Notes: generated from the sequence alone by a model not told the origin. 64,000 nt of DNA from an uncultured Clostridia bacterium (GCA_904381285.1 CAJFII010000003.1:1-64000), one strand, 5' to 3'; positions 17,952 to 26,801 are shown, numbered from the stretch's first letter. A program made the numbers and translations.

Positions 17952-20144
17952 ATGAAAATTGTAAAAAGAGATGGACACATTGTAGACTATGATCCAGAGA
18001 AAATTAGAATAGCAATAGGTAAGGCAAATAATGAAGTAAAAGCAAAAGAAAAAGTATCAAAAGAACAGATTAAAGAAATTATAAGTTATATCGAAGACCT
18101 AGACAAAAAAAGAATATTAGTTGAAGATATTCAAGATATAATTGAGCAAAAATTAATGGAATTTGATAAATATGAGTTAGCAAAAAAATACATTACATAT
18201 AGATATACAAGAGAATTAGTAAGAAAAGCAAACACAACTGATAAGTCAATAAAAGAATTAATTGAAGGTGAAAATGAGTACTGGAATAGTGAAAATTCTA
18301 ACAAAAATGCAGAAGTTGTAACAACACAAAGAGATTACTTAGCAGGTATAACAAGTACAGATATAACAAGAAGATTCTTACTTCCAGAAGATATAGTAGA
18401 AGCACATGATGCAGGAATTATTCATTTTCATGATGCAGACTATTTTGCACAAAATGCTCTTCATAATTGTGAATTAATTAACTTAGATGATATGTTACAA
18501 AATGGAACAGTTATTAATGGAGTAATGATTGAGAAACCTCATAGATTTATAACAGCAGCTACAATTGCAACACAAATTATACTTGCAGTTACTTCTTCAA
18601 GTTATGGTGGAGCAACAGTATCTCTTACACATTTAGCTCCATTTGTAAGATTAAGTTATGAAAAATATTATAAAAAATATAAAGATAGAAATTTAAGTGA
18701 AGAAGATTGCAAAAAATTTGCTATGCAAGACACTAAAAAAGAAGTTGAAGATGGAGTACAAACATTCAATTATCAAGTAAATTCTATGACAAATACAAAC
18801 GGACAAGCACCATTTTTGTCAGTATGTATGTATTTAGGAGAAACAGAGGAATATAAAGAAGAATTAGCAATGATAATTGAAGAATTCTTAAAACAAAGAA
18901 TTGTAGGATTTAAAAATGAAAAAGGTGTATATATAACACCAGCATTTCCAAAACTTCTATATATTCTTGAAGAAGATAATATTCATGAAGACAGCAAATA
19001 TTGGTATTTAACAAAACTAGCTGCAGAATGTACAGCTAAAAGAATGGTGCCAGATTACATTTCAGAAAAAGTAATGTTAGAGTTAAAGAAAAATGAATAT
19101 GGAGAAGGAGAATGTTATCCATGTATGGGATGTAGATCATTCTTAACACCAGATAGAACAATGAGCCTTGGAAATATTGCAAAAGCTAAAAACTACGTTG
19201 AAGGAAAAGGTAAATATTATGGAAGATTTAATCAAGGTGTTGTTACAATAAACTTGCCAGATGTTGCACTTTCTGCTGGTGGAGATATGGATAAATTCTG
19301 GAAAATTTTTGATGAAAGATTAGAGTTATGCCATAGAGCATTACAAATAAGACATAAAAGATTAAGTAATGCGACAAGTGATGTAGCACCTATCTTATGG
19401 CAACATGGTGCATTAGCAAGATTAGAAAAAGGAGAATCTATACATGAATTATTACATCATGGATATTCAACTATTTCACTTGGTTATGCTGGATTATATG
19501 AATGTGTTAAAGTTATGACAGGACATTCTCATACAGACAATGGAGAAGGAAAAGAATTCGGCTTAAAAGTAATGCAACATTTAAATGATGCTGCGGGCAA
19601 ATGGAAAGCAGAAGAAGATATCGATTATTCTGTATATGGTTCACCAATAGAATCAACAACATACAAATTTGCAAGATGTTTAAAAGAAAGGTTTGGTACT
19701 GTAAAAGGTATTACTGATAGAGGATATATTACAAATTCATATCATGTTCCTGTATTTGAAGAAATAGATGCATTTTCTAAATTAAAATTAGAAAGTGAAT
19801 TCCAAAAATTAAGCCCAGGAGGAGCAATTTCATATATAGAAACACCAAATTTACAAGGTAATTTAGATGTAATAATTGAAGTTATACAATTCATATATGA
19901 TAACATTATGTATGCAGAGCTTAATACTAAATCAGATTATTGTCAAAAATGTGGTTATACAGGAGAAATACTAATTGATGATAATTTAGAATGGTATTGT
20001 CCAAATTGTGGCAATAGAGATCACAATACTTTAAATGTTGCAAGACGTACTTGTGGATATATCGGAACTAATTTCTGGAATAAAGGAAGAACAGAAGAAA
20101 TAAAAGAAAGAGTATTACATATAGATAATAAGGTGGATGAATAA
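17952..20144 (+). CDS. nrdD: Anaerobic ribonucleoside-triphosphate reductase (class III)
   Basis: A ~730-residue glycyl-radical enzyme that makes dNTPs from NTPs without oxygen. The N-terminal ATP-cone (MKIVKRDGHIVDYDPEKIR, given as domain start) provides allosteric activity control. Active-site cysteines occur in the core (CELINLDDML, CYPCMGCRSFL). A C-terminal zinc site uses CQKCG and CPNCG, and the radical glycine lies in RRTCGYIGTNF. An in-frame ATG at 17922 exists, but GGGAGG at 17936-17941 is correctly placed only for ATG 17952. It is followed 2 bp later by its activase gene. Confidence 0.97.
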   Translation: MKIVKRDGHIVDYDPEKIRIAIGKANNEVKAKEKVSKEQIKEIISYIEDLDKKRILVEDIQDIIEQKLMEFDKYELAKKYITYRYTRELVRKANTTDKSIKELIEGENEYWNSENSNKNAEVVTTQRDYLAGITSTDITRRFLLPEDIVEAHDAGIIHFHDADYFAQNALHNCELINLDDMLQNGTVINGVMIEKPHRFITAATIATQIILAVTSSSYGGATVSLTHLAPFVRLSYEKYYKKYKDRNLSEEDCKKFAMQDTKKEVEDGVQTFNYQVNSMTNTNGQAPFLSVCMYLGETEEYKEELAMIIEEFLKQRIVGFKNEKGVYITPAFPKLLYILEEDNIHEDSKYWYLTKLAAECTAKRMVPDYISEKVMLELKKNEYGEGECYPCMGCRSFLTPDRTMSLGNIAKAKNYVEGKGKYYGRFNQGVVTINLPDVALSAGGDMDKFWKIFDERLELCHRALQIRHKRLSNATSDVAPILWQHGALARLEKGESIHELLHHGYSTISLGYAGLYECVKVMTGHSHTDNGEGKEFGLKVMQHLNDAAGKWKAEEDIDYSVYGSPIESTTYKFARCLKERFGTVKGITDRGYITNSYHVPVFEEIDAFSKLKLESEFQKLSPGGAISYIETPNLQGNLDVIIEVIQFIYDNIMYAELNTKSDYCQKCGYTGEILIDDNLEWYCPNCGNRDHNTLNVARRTCGYIGTNFWNKGRTEEIKERVLHIDNKVDE

Positions 20145-20146
20145 TA

Positions 20147-20635
20147 ATGAGATACAATTTAATTAGAAAAATGGACATATCAAATGGACCTGGAGTAAGA
20201 GTATCAATATTTATGCAAGGATGCCAGTTTCATTGTAAAAATTGTTTTAACAAAGAAACATGGGACTTTAATGGAGGAAAAGAATTCACAGATGAAACAA
20301 TTAATAAAGTATTAGAATTATCAAAAAAAGATGAAGTAAAAGGCTTATCTATATTAGGAGGAGAACCAATGCATCCTGTTAATATAGAAGGAACAACAAA
20401 ACTTGCAAAAGCATTTAAAGAAAAATTTCCTGAAAAAGATATATGGGCATGGTCTGGATTTAGATATGAAGACTTAAAAGATAAAGAAGTACTAAAATAT
20501 ATAGACGTATTAGTAGATGGAACTTATAAAGATGAATTACATGATCCTACTTTAAAATGGAAAGGTTCATCTAATCAAAGAGTTGTAGATATTAAAAAAA
20601 GCTTAGAAAGCCAAGAACTTGAACTAATAAAATAA
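20147..20635 (+). CDS. nrdG: Anaerobic ribonucleotide reductase activating protein (radical SAM)
   Basis: A 162-residue radical SAM activase that installs the glycyl radical on NrdD. The CxxxCxxC cluster motif is in GCQFHCKNCFNKETW (~26-40), and the SAM-binding GGEPM motif follows (LSILGGEPMHP). Full length for the family. It starts 2 bp after the nrdD stop with AGGTGG inside nrdD, so it is translationally coupled. Confidence 0.96.
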   Translation: MRYNLIRKMDISNGPGVRVSIFMQGCQFHCKNCFNKETWDFNGGKEFTDETINKVLELSKKDEVKGLSILGGEPMHPVNIEGTTKLAKAFKEKFPEKDIWAWSGFRYEDLKDKEVLKYIDVLVDGTYKDELHDPTLKWKGSSNQRVVDIKKSLESQELELIK

Positions 20636-20665
20636 TGAAATTTAAAATATATTACTTAAGATAAT

Positions 20666-20703
20666 ACAAAAATACAGATAGTTTTAGCTATCTGTATTTT
20701 TGT
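20666..20703 (+). terminator. Terminator after nrdDG
   Basis: A 16-bp perfect stem ACAAAAATACAGATAG / CTATCTGTATTTTTGT with a 6-nt loop; A/T tracts on both sides may serve the convergent minus-strand gene too. Confidence 0.88.
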
Positions 20704-20743
20704 AAGTGTAAATATAATAATATAAAAACTTTAATAAATGAAA

Positions 20744-21907
20744 TTATTCGATTACATCTACTGTTTTAAAGTTGAAATTATTAAAAAATATTATTCCATC
20801 ATCTGTGGCAATATTATTAACTGCCGTATGTATAACGATGCATTGTGAATTAGATGTTTCTTCTTGGATTTGTTGTAGCATATTCATTTCTACATGGATT
20901 TTTTTTAACTGAAGCTCAGGTATTTCTTCTAACTTCCATTTTTTTCTTAATTCCTGAATAGATGCTAAATATGCTCCTATATCATCGTGTATCCTATCCT
21001 GACGAGCGTTTAAAATGCTATTATTATCAACAGCCTCAAGTAAATCTCTGTCAGTAATGGTTAAACGGTCAAAATACATACTATTTTTTGTGTGAACATG
21101 GTCCAATCTTGCTTGTGCATTATTAGGATCTACAAAATGCATTGCAAAATATCTTTTGGCAGTTCTTTCAGGATGGGTATATGAATTATGCATTTTACTT
21201 ACTTCAGAGTCAACAGCAATGTTAAACAAGTAATCTAACTTCTTATTTAACTTCTCTTGATTATCCGTAATTCTACTAATAACTGAACTTATGTTATCAA
21301 AATTGAAATCAAGTATTTCTCTGATTTGCTCTAATTTCTCATTTTGCTTAGAAATAATTCTATATAAGTTTACTTGGGCGCTTATAATTAGTTCAATAGT
21401 AAGCAGAATTGAAAGATATTGCTCAGAAAAATATTTAGTTCTTTTTTGTGATAACTTAGGGTGTTTTGCTCTATCAACAATCTCTTTCCAAAAATCATAA
21501 TTCATGAGCGAAGTTATGACATAAGTATTAAAATTTGGGAGTTTTTTACTAGCCTTAAATATGTCCTTATTTATAATACTGCTTATATCATCGTCATATT
21601 TAAAATACTCTATCGGAATTATGATATATCCTAGAGCATTGACCCGCCTTCTTAATTCACTAAGTTGCATGTGCATACAAGATTCTGAAATCTGGTATTG
21701 TGGAAATTTAGTGAACATGTCGGAAGATTGTTTTAAGCTTAATAAATATTCACCTAATAGATATCCATCCTTATCCATATATTCTTTAAATATGTTTTCA
21801 ATATATTCGTTTACTTTTTTTCGAATATATTTATCAGATAAGGGCTTACTATCAAATTCTTTTTCAAGGAAGTCTAATTTTTGTTTTAAATCTAGCAATC
21901 TTTGCAT
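20744..21907 (-). CDS. Unrecognised protein, second gene of a foreign-looking pair
   Basis: A 387-residue soluble, mostly helical protein that I cannot assign. The N-terminal ~70 residues are charged helices (LLDLKQKLDFLEKEFDSK). A middle region (~195-250) looks coiled-coil (NEKLEQIREILDFNFDNIS, ITDNQEKLNKKLDYLF), and the C-terminus ends in hydrophobic IIFFNNFNFKTVDVIE. No membrane helices or catalytic motifs were seen. AAGGAGG at 21914-21920 fixes the ATG at 21907; an in-frame upstream ATG would overlap the neighbour. It uses an AGG-CGG pair (CGG at 21646-21644), a codon absent from intact neighbouring genes. Probably horizontally acquired and co-transcribed with the gene upstream. Confidence 0.75.
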   Translation of the reverse strand: MQRLLDLKQKLDFLEKEFDSKPLSDKYIRKKVNEYIENIFKEYMDKDGYLLGEYLLSLKQSSDMFTKFPQYQISESCMHMQLSELRRRVNALGYIIIPIEYFKYDDDISSIINKDIFKASKKLPNFNTYVITSLMNYDFWKEIVDRAKHPKLSQKRTKYFSEQYLSILLTIELIISAQVNLYRIISKQNEKLEQIREILDFNFDNISSVISRITDNQEKLNKKLDYLFNIAVDSEVSKMHNSYTHPERTAKRYFAMHFVDPNNAQARLDHVHTKNSMYFDRLTITDRDLLEAVDNNSILNARQDRIHDDIGAYLASIQELRKKWKLEEIPELQLKKIHVEMNMLQQIQEETSNSQCIVIHTAVNNIATDDGIIFFNNFNFKTVDVIE

Positions 21908-21921
21908 TTTTTTCCTCCTTA

Positions 21922-22530
21922 TCACTTCTCTAAAAATACAAAGTAACAAATTCTATTTCTTTTATTCCAGCATAATATAAAATCATCAACATAGCTTAAC
22001 CAAATTTGAGTTGGAAATTTTAACCAAACTTCTGGCTCATCCGCATAATAAGTGTCTCTATAATGATAAGACAGATAACATTGATGAGAAAAATCCCAGA
22101 AAGAAGGCAGTTTACGAATCAATCGAGTGTTAATAAATCTAGTTTCAATCATTTGTTTGTAAATATAATCAGGTAAATCATTAAATGGTATGCTATATGG
22201 TGTTATAAAAAGTTGCTGACCAGTGCAAATTCTAGCCTCCTTATTTGGAAAACTTTCTTGTGTAAATATTGAAGAAAGTTCACCGTTGTAATAAACTGAA
22301 TGCATAAAATTTTTCTCATACCAAAGAACTGACTCAATAAATTTGCTTGAATAGCACTCATTATCTTGACGTGGCTTGAAATCTCTAAATAAATCTAATT
22401 CATTAATAATTTTCCGCCTTGGTAATACATGGGCATCAAAAAATTTTTTTAATGTAAGAAAATCTTCAGTTGGTTTTCTTGTTAAAGGGTTACAAGATTC
22501 AAAAAAATCTAATAATTCTTGATGTGTCAT
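21922..22530 (-). CDS. Unrecognised protein, first gene of a foreign-looking pair
   Basis: A 202-residue protein of unknown function, unusually rich in Phe, Tyr and Trp (QCYLSYHYRDTYYADEPEVW, SFWDFSH). It has scattered cysteines and a hydrophobic C-terminus (ICYFVFLEK). No signal peptide. The aromatic content suggests a compact binding domain, but I recognise no family. AAAGGAGG precedes the ATG, and 14 bp separate its stop from the next gene's start. It uses CGG as an apparent arginine codon (22416-22414, again after AGG). A two-gene cassette such as a defence or toxin-antitoxin-like unit is conceivable but unsupported. Confidence 0.72.
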   Translation of the reverse strand: MTHQELLDFFESCNPLTRKPTEDFLTLKKFFDAHVLPRRKIINELDLFRDFKPRQDNECYSSKFIESVLWYEKNFMHSVYYNGELSSIFTQESFPNKEARICTGQQLFITPYSIPFNDLPDYIYKQMIETRFINTRLIRKLPSFWDFSHQCYLSYHYRDTYYADEPEVWLKFPTQIWLSYVDDFILCWNKRNRICYFVFLEK

Positions 22531-22577
22531 TTTTTAATTCCTCCTTTAAATACATTATTACAATTTACATAACATAT

Positions 22578-22629
22578 ATATTATCATGAATTGATAAATA
22601 TTGCAAGTTAGAGAAATATATGTTAAAAT
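22578..22629. promoter_or_regulatory. Bidirectional promoter with a shared self-complementary -35 box
   Basis: TTGCAA at 22601-22606 is its own reverse complement. Rightward: 17-bp spacer, TAAAAT at 22624-22629 with extended TG. Leftward: 17-bp spacer, TAATAT at 22583-22578. It serves both the NatA-like gene and the unknown minus-strand pair. Confidence 0.65.
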
Positions 22630-22668
22630 GCCGATGATGTATTAATTATAAATAGAAAGGGGAAAGAC

Positions 22669-23427
22669 ATGATAAAAGTAGAGCATATAACAAAGAAATT
22701 TGTTAGAAATAAAAACAAAAAAGAAAAAGAAGAATTTTATGCAGATAAAGACATCACATTTGAAGCAAATGAAGGCGAAATTATAGGAATACTTGGACCA
22801 AATGGAGCAGGAAAGACTACTTTACTTAGAATGATAGCAGGAATACTAGAACCAACTGAAGGAAAAATTACTTTTGATGAAATGGATTACCAACACAACG
22901 AAATAGAGATTAAACAAAAAATAGCATATTTATCAGGAAATACGAAAATATATGATACACTATCAACTTATGAATTATTAAAAATGTGTTGTGATATATA
23001 TGGTGTTTCTAAAGAAGAAAGCGAAAAAAGAATAAAAGAAATTACAAAAGTGTTAGGTATGGAGCAATTTTTATATAATAAAATTGCAAATTTATCTACA
23101 GGACAGACACAAAAAGTAAATTTAGCTAGATGTCTAGTACATAATCCGCAATATTATATTTTAGATGAAGCTACTACAGGTTTAGATATTATTTCTAGTC
23201 AAATTATACTAAACTTTATAAAAGAAGAAAGAGAAAAAGGAAAAACAATACTTTATTCTACACATTATATGGAAGAAGCAGAAAATATATGTAACAGAGT
23301 AATTATGATAAATAAAGGAAAAATTATAAAAACTGGAACACCAGAAGAAATAAGAAAAGATACAAATACAGACAATTTAAGAGATGCGTTTTTTGCAATG
23401 ATAGGAGGTGTTTCAGATGAAGAATAA
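22669..23427 (+). CDS. ABC transporter ATP-binding protein (NatA-like)
   Basis: A 252-residue ATPase. Walker A GPNGAGKTTLLR at ~43-54, a variant signature LSTGQTQKVNLARCLV, Walker B YYILDEATTGLDI and switch histidine STHYMEEAENIC. The ABC signature has LSTGQ in place of LSGGQ. The family includes the NatA sodium-efflux ATPase and drug exporters. It overlaps its permease gene by 11 bp, indicating translational coupling. Confidence 0.92.
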   Translation: MIKVEHITKKFVRNKNKKEKEEFYADKDITFEANEGEIIGILGPNGAGKTTLLRMIAGILEPTEGKITFDEMDYQHNEIEIKQKIAYLSGNTKIYDTLSTYELLKMCCDIYGVSKEESEKRIKEITKVLGMEQFLYNKIANLSTGQTQKVNLARCLVHNPQYYILDEATTGLDIISSQIILNFIKEEREKGKTILYSTHYMEEAENICNRVIMINKGKIIKTGTPEEIRKDTNTDNLRDAFFAMIGGVSDEE

Positions 23428-24565
23428 TTTATGGAACATTTTAAAAAAGGAATTAAGAGAATTATTTAGAGATAAAAAATCTTTAGCAATGATGTTAATT
23501 ATACCAATATTTATTCCGCTTTTAGTTATTGGAATGTCTGCTTTATTTGAAGCACAAGTAAGTAAAGAGGTAGACGAATATAATAAAATTGGGTTCGCTT
23601 ATGAAATGACAGAAGCAGAAAAAAGTATTGCACAAGAAATGAATATTGAAGTAATAAATGGAAATGAAGAAGAGTTAAAACAAAAATATGATAATGGAGA
23701 AGTTGATCTTTATATTACAAAACAAGATAATAAGTATATTATAAATACAGATGGCTCAGATATAAGTACATATGCAGGTAGTTTGATGGAAGAATATTAC
23801 AATGCATATAAACAATATTTACAACAAAATTATTTGCAAGAAAATAATATAAATCCAGATGAAGTATTAAACATTATTACAGTAGAAGAAAATATGATTG
23901 AACAAGATAATTACTTCGCAAATTATATCAAAAACTATGCTTTCTTATTTATAATGATGGCAATAACAGTATCAGCAACATATCCAGCAACAGATACAAC
24001 AGCAGGTGAACGAGAAAGAGGCACTTTAGAAACATTATTAACGTTTCCGATAAAAAGTAAAGACATCATTGTAGGAAAATTTTTAGGAGTAACGGTATCC
24101 TCTATTATTACAGGAATAATAAGCTTAGTGTTAGCAATTATTTCTTTAATCATTACAAAAAACATGTTTTCAATATATGAAGGAATAGATACTATGTTCT
24201 CACCAATTAGTATATTATTTGCAGTAATTGTTATTATAGCATATTCATTCTTTATAAGCGGATTATGTATTGCTATTGCAAGTACATCAAAGACATTTAA
24301 AGAAGCACAAAGTGCATTAACACCTTTAACATTTATATCATTCTTTCCAGGAATGATTGCATTTATGATGGGAATAACAACAACACCAATTCTTTCAGTA
24401 GTACCATTTATAAACTTTACATTAATATTTACAGATATTAATAACGGAAAAATAGATTTATTAAATATAGTGTTAATGGCTGTATCTACTATTATTTATA
24501 TAACGCTTGTATTTACATATATTATAAAACAATATAAATCAGAAAAAGTATTATTTGCAAAATAG
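23417..24565 (+). CDS. ABC-2 permease (NatB-like)
   Basis: A 382-residue ABC-2 permease: one N-terminal helix (~20-45), an extracellular domain (~45-165), then five to six helices, with the family motif PATDTTAGERERGTLETLL just after the second helix. This resembles NatB, the sodium exporter permease, but the substrate could equally be a drug or peptide. GTG at 23408 is in frame, but AGGAGGTG at 23403-23410 fits ATG 23417. Confidence 0.9.
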   Translation: MKNNLWNILKKELRELFRDKKSLAMMLIIPIFIPLLVIGMSALFEAQVSKEVDEYNKIGFAYEMTEAEKSIAQEMNIEVINGNEEELKQKYDNGEVDLYITKQDNKYIINTDGSDISTYAGSLMEEYYNAYKQYLQQNYLQENNINPDEVLNIITVEENMIEQDNYFANYIKNYAFLFIMMAITVSATYPATDTTAGERERGTLETLLTFPIKSKDIIVGKFLGVTVSSIITGIISLVLAIISLIITKNMFSIYEGIDTMFSPISILFAVIVIIAYSFFISGLCIAIASTSKTFKEAQSALTPLTFISFFPGMIAFMMGITTTPILSVVPFINFTLIFTDINNGKIDLLNIVLMAVSTIIYITLVFTYIIKQYKSEKVLFAK

Positions 24566-24585
24566 GAAAAACAGGGGGGAAAGAT

Positions 24586-24792
24586 ATAATAGAAAAGAAA
24601 TTAAAAATAATATTAGAAAATTGTCCGCAAAATCATAAGTGTCCAGCAGTAAAAATTTGCCCAATAGGAGCACTATCACAACAAGAATTTGAAGCACCTA
24701 CAATCGATTACAATAAATGTATAAAGTGTGGTAAATGTTCTAATTTTTGCCCAAAGAAGGCATTAGTTTTAGAAACTATAAATGAGGCGTAA
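24586..24792 (+). CDS. Small 4Fe-4S ferredoxin-type protein with no ATG/GTG/TTG start
   Basis: A ~68-residue cysteine-rich protein: an N-terminal CPQNHKCPAVKICPIGALS segment, then a classic CIKCGKCSNFCP cluster motif, so at least one [4Fe-4S] cluster. The frame is clean from 24538 to the TAA at 24790-24792 but has no ordinary start codon. A strong GGGGGG at 24574-24579 points to ATA at 24586 or 24589. It follows the NatB-like gene by 20 bp. Possibilities are initiation at AUA, a start-codon mutation, or sequence error. Homologues in Clostridia are small intact proteins, so the coding assignment is firm even though the start is not. Confidence 0.75.
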   Translation: MIEKKLKIILENCPQNHKCPAVKICPIGALSQQEFEAPTIDYNKCIKCGKCSNFCPKKALVLETINEA

Positions 24793-24807
24793 TAAAAAAG
24801 TGAAGGA

Positions 24808-24834
24808 TATGATTTAATAGAAAAATAGTAATTT
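24808..24834 (+). repeat. 27-bp direct repeat, copy 1
   Basis: Identical over 27 bp to 26802-26828; begins TATGATTTAATAG. Both copies are intergenic and follow a short gene's stop. Confidence 0.75.
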
Positions 24835-24842
24835 AGAGTTTT

Positions 24843-24876
24843 AAAAATAGAGATTAAAATAATAATCTCTATTTTT
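24843..24876 (+). terminator. Terminator after the NatAB-like/ferredoxin operon
   Basis: Stem AAAAATAGAGATTA / TAATCTCTATTTTT followed by T residues. Confidence 0.8.
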
Positions 24877-24898
24877 TTGAAAAAATTTTTAAAAAAGT

Positions 24899-24934
24899 TG
24901 TAACCTTTTCTAAAAAAATGTTACTATGTATATG
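24899..24934 (+). promoter_or_regulatory. Putative ECF-type promoter of the sigma operon
   Basis: TGTAACCTTTT (-35-like) at 24899-24909 and CTATGTATATG starting 25 bp downstream of its first base, at 24924. The same arrangement occurs at 31466 upstream of an ABC operon. TGWAAC with a following T run is typical of ECF -35 elements. Confidence 0.5.
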
Positions 24935-24965
24935 AAAGTTAACTAAAAGGAGATTTAGATCTAAA

Positions 24966-25517
24966 TTGAAAAATGAAATTTTAAAGGATTATCTTGTAAA
25001 TGGAAAACTTGATATGGACAAATTACTAGATGACTTTTATGGATATGTATATATCATTGTAAAAAATAGTGTTAGTATATATATAACAAATGAAGATATT
25101 GAAGAAATAATATCTGATGTATTTATTGCTATATGGAAAAATAGTAATATGCTTTCCAACACAACAGATTTAAAGGCTTATTTATCAGGAATTTCAAAAA
25201 ATATGATAAAAAACAAATATAGAAAAAATGAATTAAATTTCTCTATATCTGATTATGAAGAAAAAATTATAGATAACAGTAATCTTGAAAAAATTGTTGA
25301 AGAAAATGAAAGGGACTTCATAATGAAAGAATGCTTAAAAACATTAAAAAAGGAGGAATATAAAATATTCATAATGTTTTATTATGAATCAAAAACAACA
25401 AAAGAAATTGCAAAAGAATTAAATTGTTCTATTGGAAAAGTAAAAGTTATTCTTCATAGAGTTAGAAAAATAATAAAAAGAAATTTAGAAGATGGAGGTT
25501 ATGGCTATGAAAAATGA
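24966..25517 (+). CDS. ECF-type RNA polymerase sigma factor
   Basis: A 183-residue sigma-70 family protein: region 2 around NEDIEEIISDVFIAIWKN (~45-62) and region 4 around TTKEIAKELNCSIGKVKVILHRV (~145-167). The start is TTG at 24966, with AGGAG 13 bp upstream, a rather long spacing. It overlaps the next gene by 11 bp. The downstream membrane protein likely acts as its anti-sigma factor, and the upstream TGTAAC element suggests autoregulation (inference). Confidence 0.9.
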   Translation: MKNEILKDYLVNGKLDMDKLLDDFYGYVYIIVKNSVSIYITNEDIEEIISDVFIAIWKNSNMLSNTTDLKAYLSGISKNMIKNKYRKNELNFSISDYEEKIIDNSNLEKIVEENERDFIMKECLKTLKKEEYKIFIMFYYESKTTKEIAKELNCSIGKVKVILHRVRKIIKRNLEDGGYGYEK

Positions 25518-26232
25518 TGAGCTAAAAGAGAAAATAAGAAAAAACATAAAAGAAGAAATAGCTGTATCAAACATCAGAAAGGAGTTTGATATGAAAACAA
25601 ATAGAAATAAAAGAATTGTTTATGTAATTTCATCTATATGTGCAGTATTTATATTAGGAATAGTTATATTCATTGGGACAAACAAGCTAGATAATGCATT
25701 TAATATTGGAAAAACAGAACAATCAAATAAAAACAAAGAAGAACAAAATATTAAATTGAATGTAAATAAACTTGAAGATCTAGCAATGACAAGTTTAGAT
25801 GCAGACATAAAAACCATTGAAATGGATACGTTACCAAAGAAATTTAAATTCATGGATGGGGTTATCATACCAAAAGGATATGAACTAGAAAATAGTTATA
25901 ATGTTTATGTTAGAAAAAATAAGGATATTGCAGAATACAATATATTACATGACTATTTATTTTATTATAGAAAAGATAGCACAAGTAATATAAAAATAGC
26001 TTTTTCAGAAATAGAAAAACCACTGAGAGATTATTATATTGAAGAAGAAAAAAATATTTCAAAAATAGGAGATGTAGAACTAATTATATCCAATTGGAAG
26101 CAAATGTATATTGTAACTTTTGAATATGAGAATATATTCTTTGATATTGAAACAACAGGTATTACAGAAGATGAATTAATAACTTTATTAGAATCAATTA
26201 TTGATGGAGTTAGAAATGTTATGTTTAAGTGA
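25507..26232 (+). CDS. Single-pass membrane protein, probable anti-sigma factor
   Basis: A ~241-residue protein with a cytoplasmic N-terminus (~1-37), one membrane helix (~38-58, YVISSICAVFILGIVIFIG) and an extracytoplasmic domain of ~180 residues with no recognised motif. Three in-frame ATGs (25492, 25501, 25507) exist; GGAGG at 25494-25498 fits 25507. It overlaps the sigma gene's stop, the standard sigma/anti-sigma coupling. No zinc-binding anti-sigma motif was seen, so assignment rests on topology and context. Confidence 0.75.
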   Translation: MKNDELKEKIRKNIKEEIAVSNIRKEFDMKTNRNKRIVYVISSICAVFILGIVIFIGTNKLDNAFNIGKTEQSNKNKEEQNIKLNVNKLEDLAMTSLDADIKTIEMDTLPKKFKFMDGVIIPKGYELENSYNVYVRKNKDIAEYNILHDYLFYYRKDSTSNIKIAFSEIEKPLRDYYIEEEKNISKIGDVELIISNWKQMYIVTFEYENIFFDIETTGITEDELITLLESIIDGVRNVMFK

Positions 26233-26281
26233 CAAATTTCCAGTTCTAAATGGTAGATATAAGTGCTAAAAATTATTATAA

Positions 26282-26314
26282 TGATATTAATAAGTGAAGA
26301 GGCTCTTAATATCA
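26282..26314. promoter_or_regulatory. Inverted repeat upstream of the XRE gene
   Basis: TGATATTAA and TTAATATCA (9-bp perfect arms) separated by 15 bp, ending just before the SD at 26321. Could be an operator or an mRNA hairpin. Confidence 0.45.
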
Positions 26315-26336
26315 AATAATGGGAGGAATGATTTAC

Positions 26337-26753
26337 ATGAAATTTAATGAAAAATTAATTAAAATGAGAAAAGAAATTGGTCTATCACAAGAAGAACTGG
26401 GAAACAAATTAAATGTTGCAAGACAAACTGTGAGTAAATGGGAATTAGGAGAAACAACTCCAGAAATGGATAAATTAATAAAAATGAGTGAAGTTTTTAA
26501 TATTACATTAGATGAATTGATTAAAGATGAAAAAGTCAATGAAAAAACTAATAATACAAATTCTCAACAACTTGCGGGAATGGTAATAAAAATTTTAAAA
26601 GGGTTAGGTATATTTTTAATAATATTATTTGTTATAATTCTATTTCTAATAATAGGGGGCTTAATTTCATTTAATAAAATAAAAGTGGATAGTGGAACAA
26701 ATGTAACTGTAGTTGAAATACAAGAAAATAATGAAATACAATTTGAAGAATGA
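26337..26753 (+). CDS. XRE-family regulator with C-terminal membrane helix
   Basis: A 138-residue protein: helix-turn-helix (~6-60, LSQEELGNKLNVARQTVSKWE), a linker, one membrane helix (~88-110, GIFLIILFVIILFLIIGGLI) and a short external tail. The membrane-anchored XRE layout is common in Firmicutes, where it often accompanies transporters or sigma genes. In-frame ATGs at 26319 and 26328 overlap or abut GGGAGG (26321-26326); ATG 26337 is 10 bp from it and preferred. Confidence 0.88.
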   Translation: MKFNEKLIKMRKEIGLSQEELGNKLNVARQTVSKWELGETTPEMDKLIKMSEVFNITLDELIKDEKVNEKTNNTNSQQLAGMVIKILKGLGIFLIILFVIILFLIIGGLISFNKIKVDSGTNVTVVEIQENNEIQFEE

Positions 26754-26801
26754 TTACATTCAATATCTGTCCGGTATATGATTATTACCATATTTAAAAG
26801 G

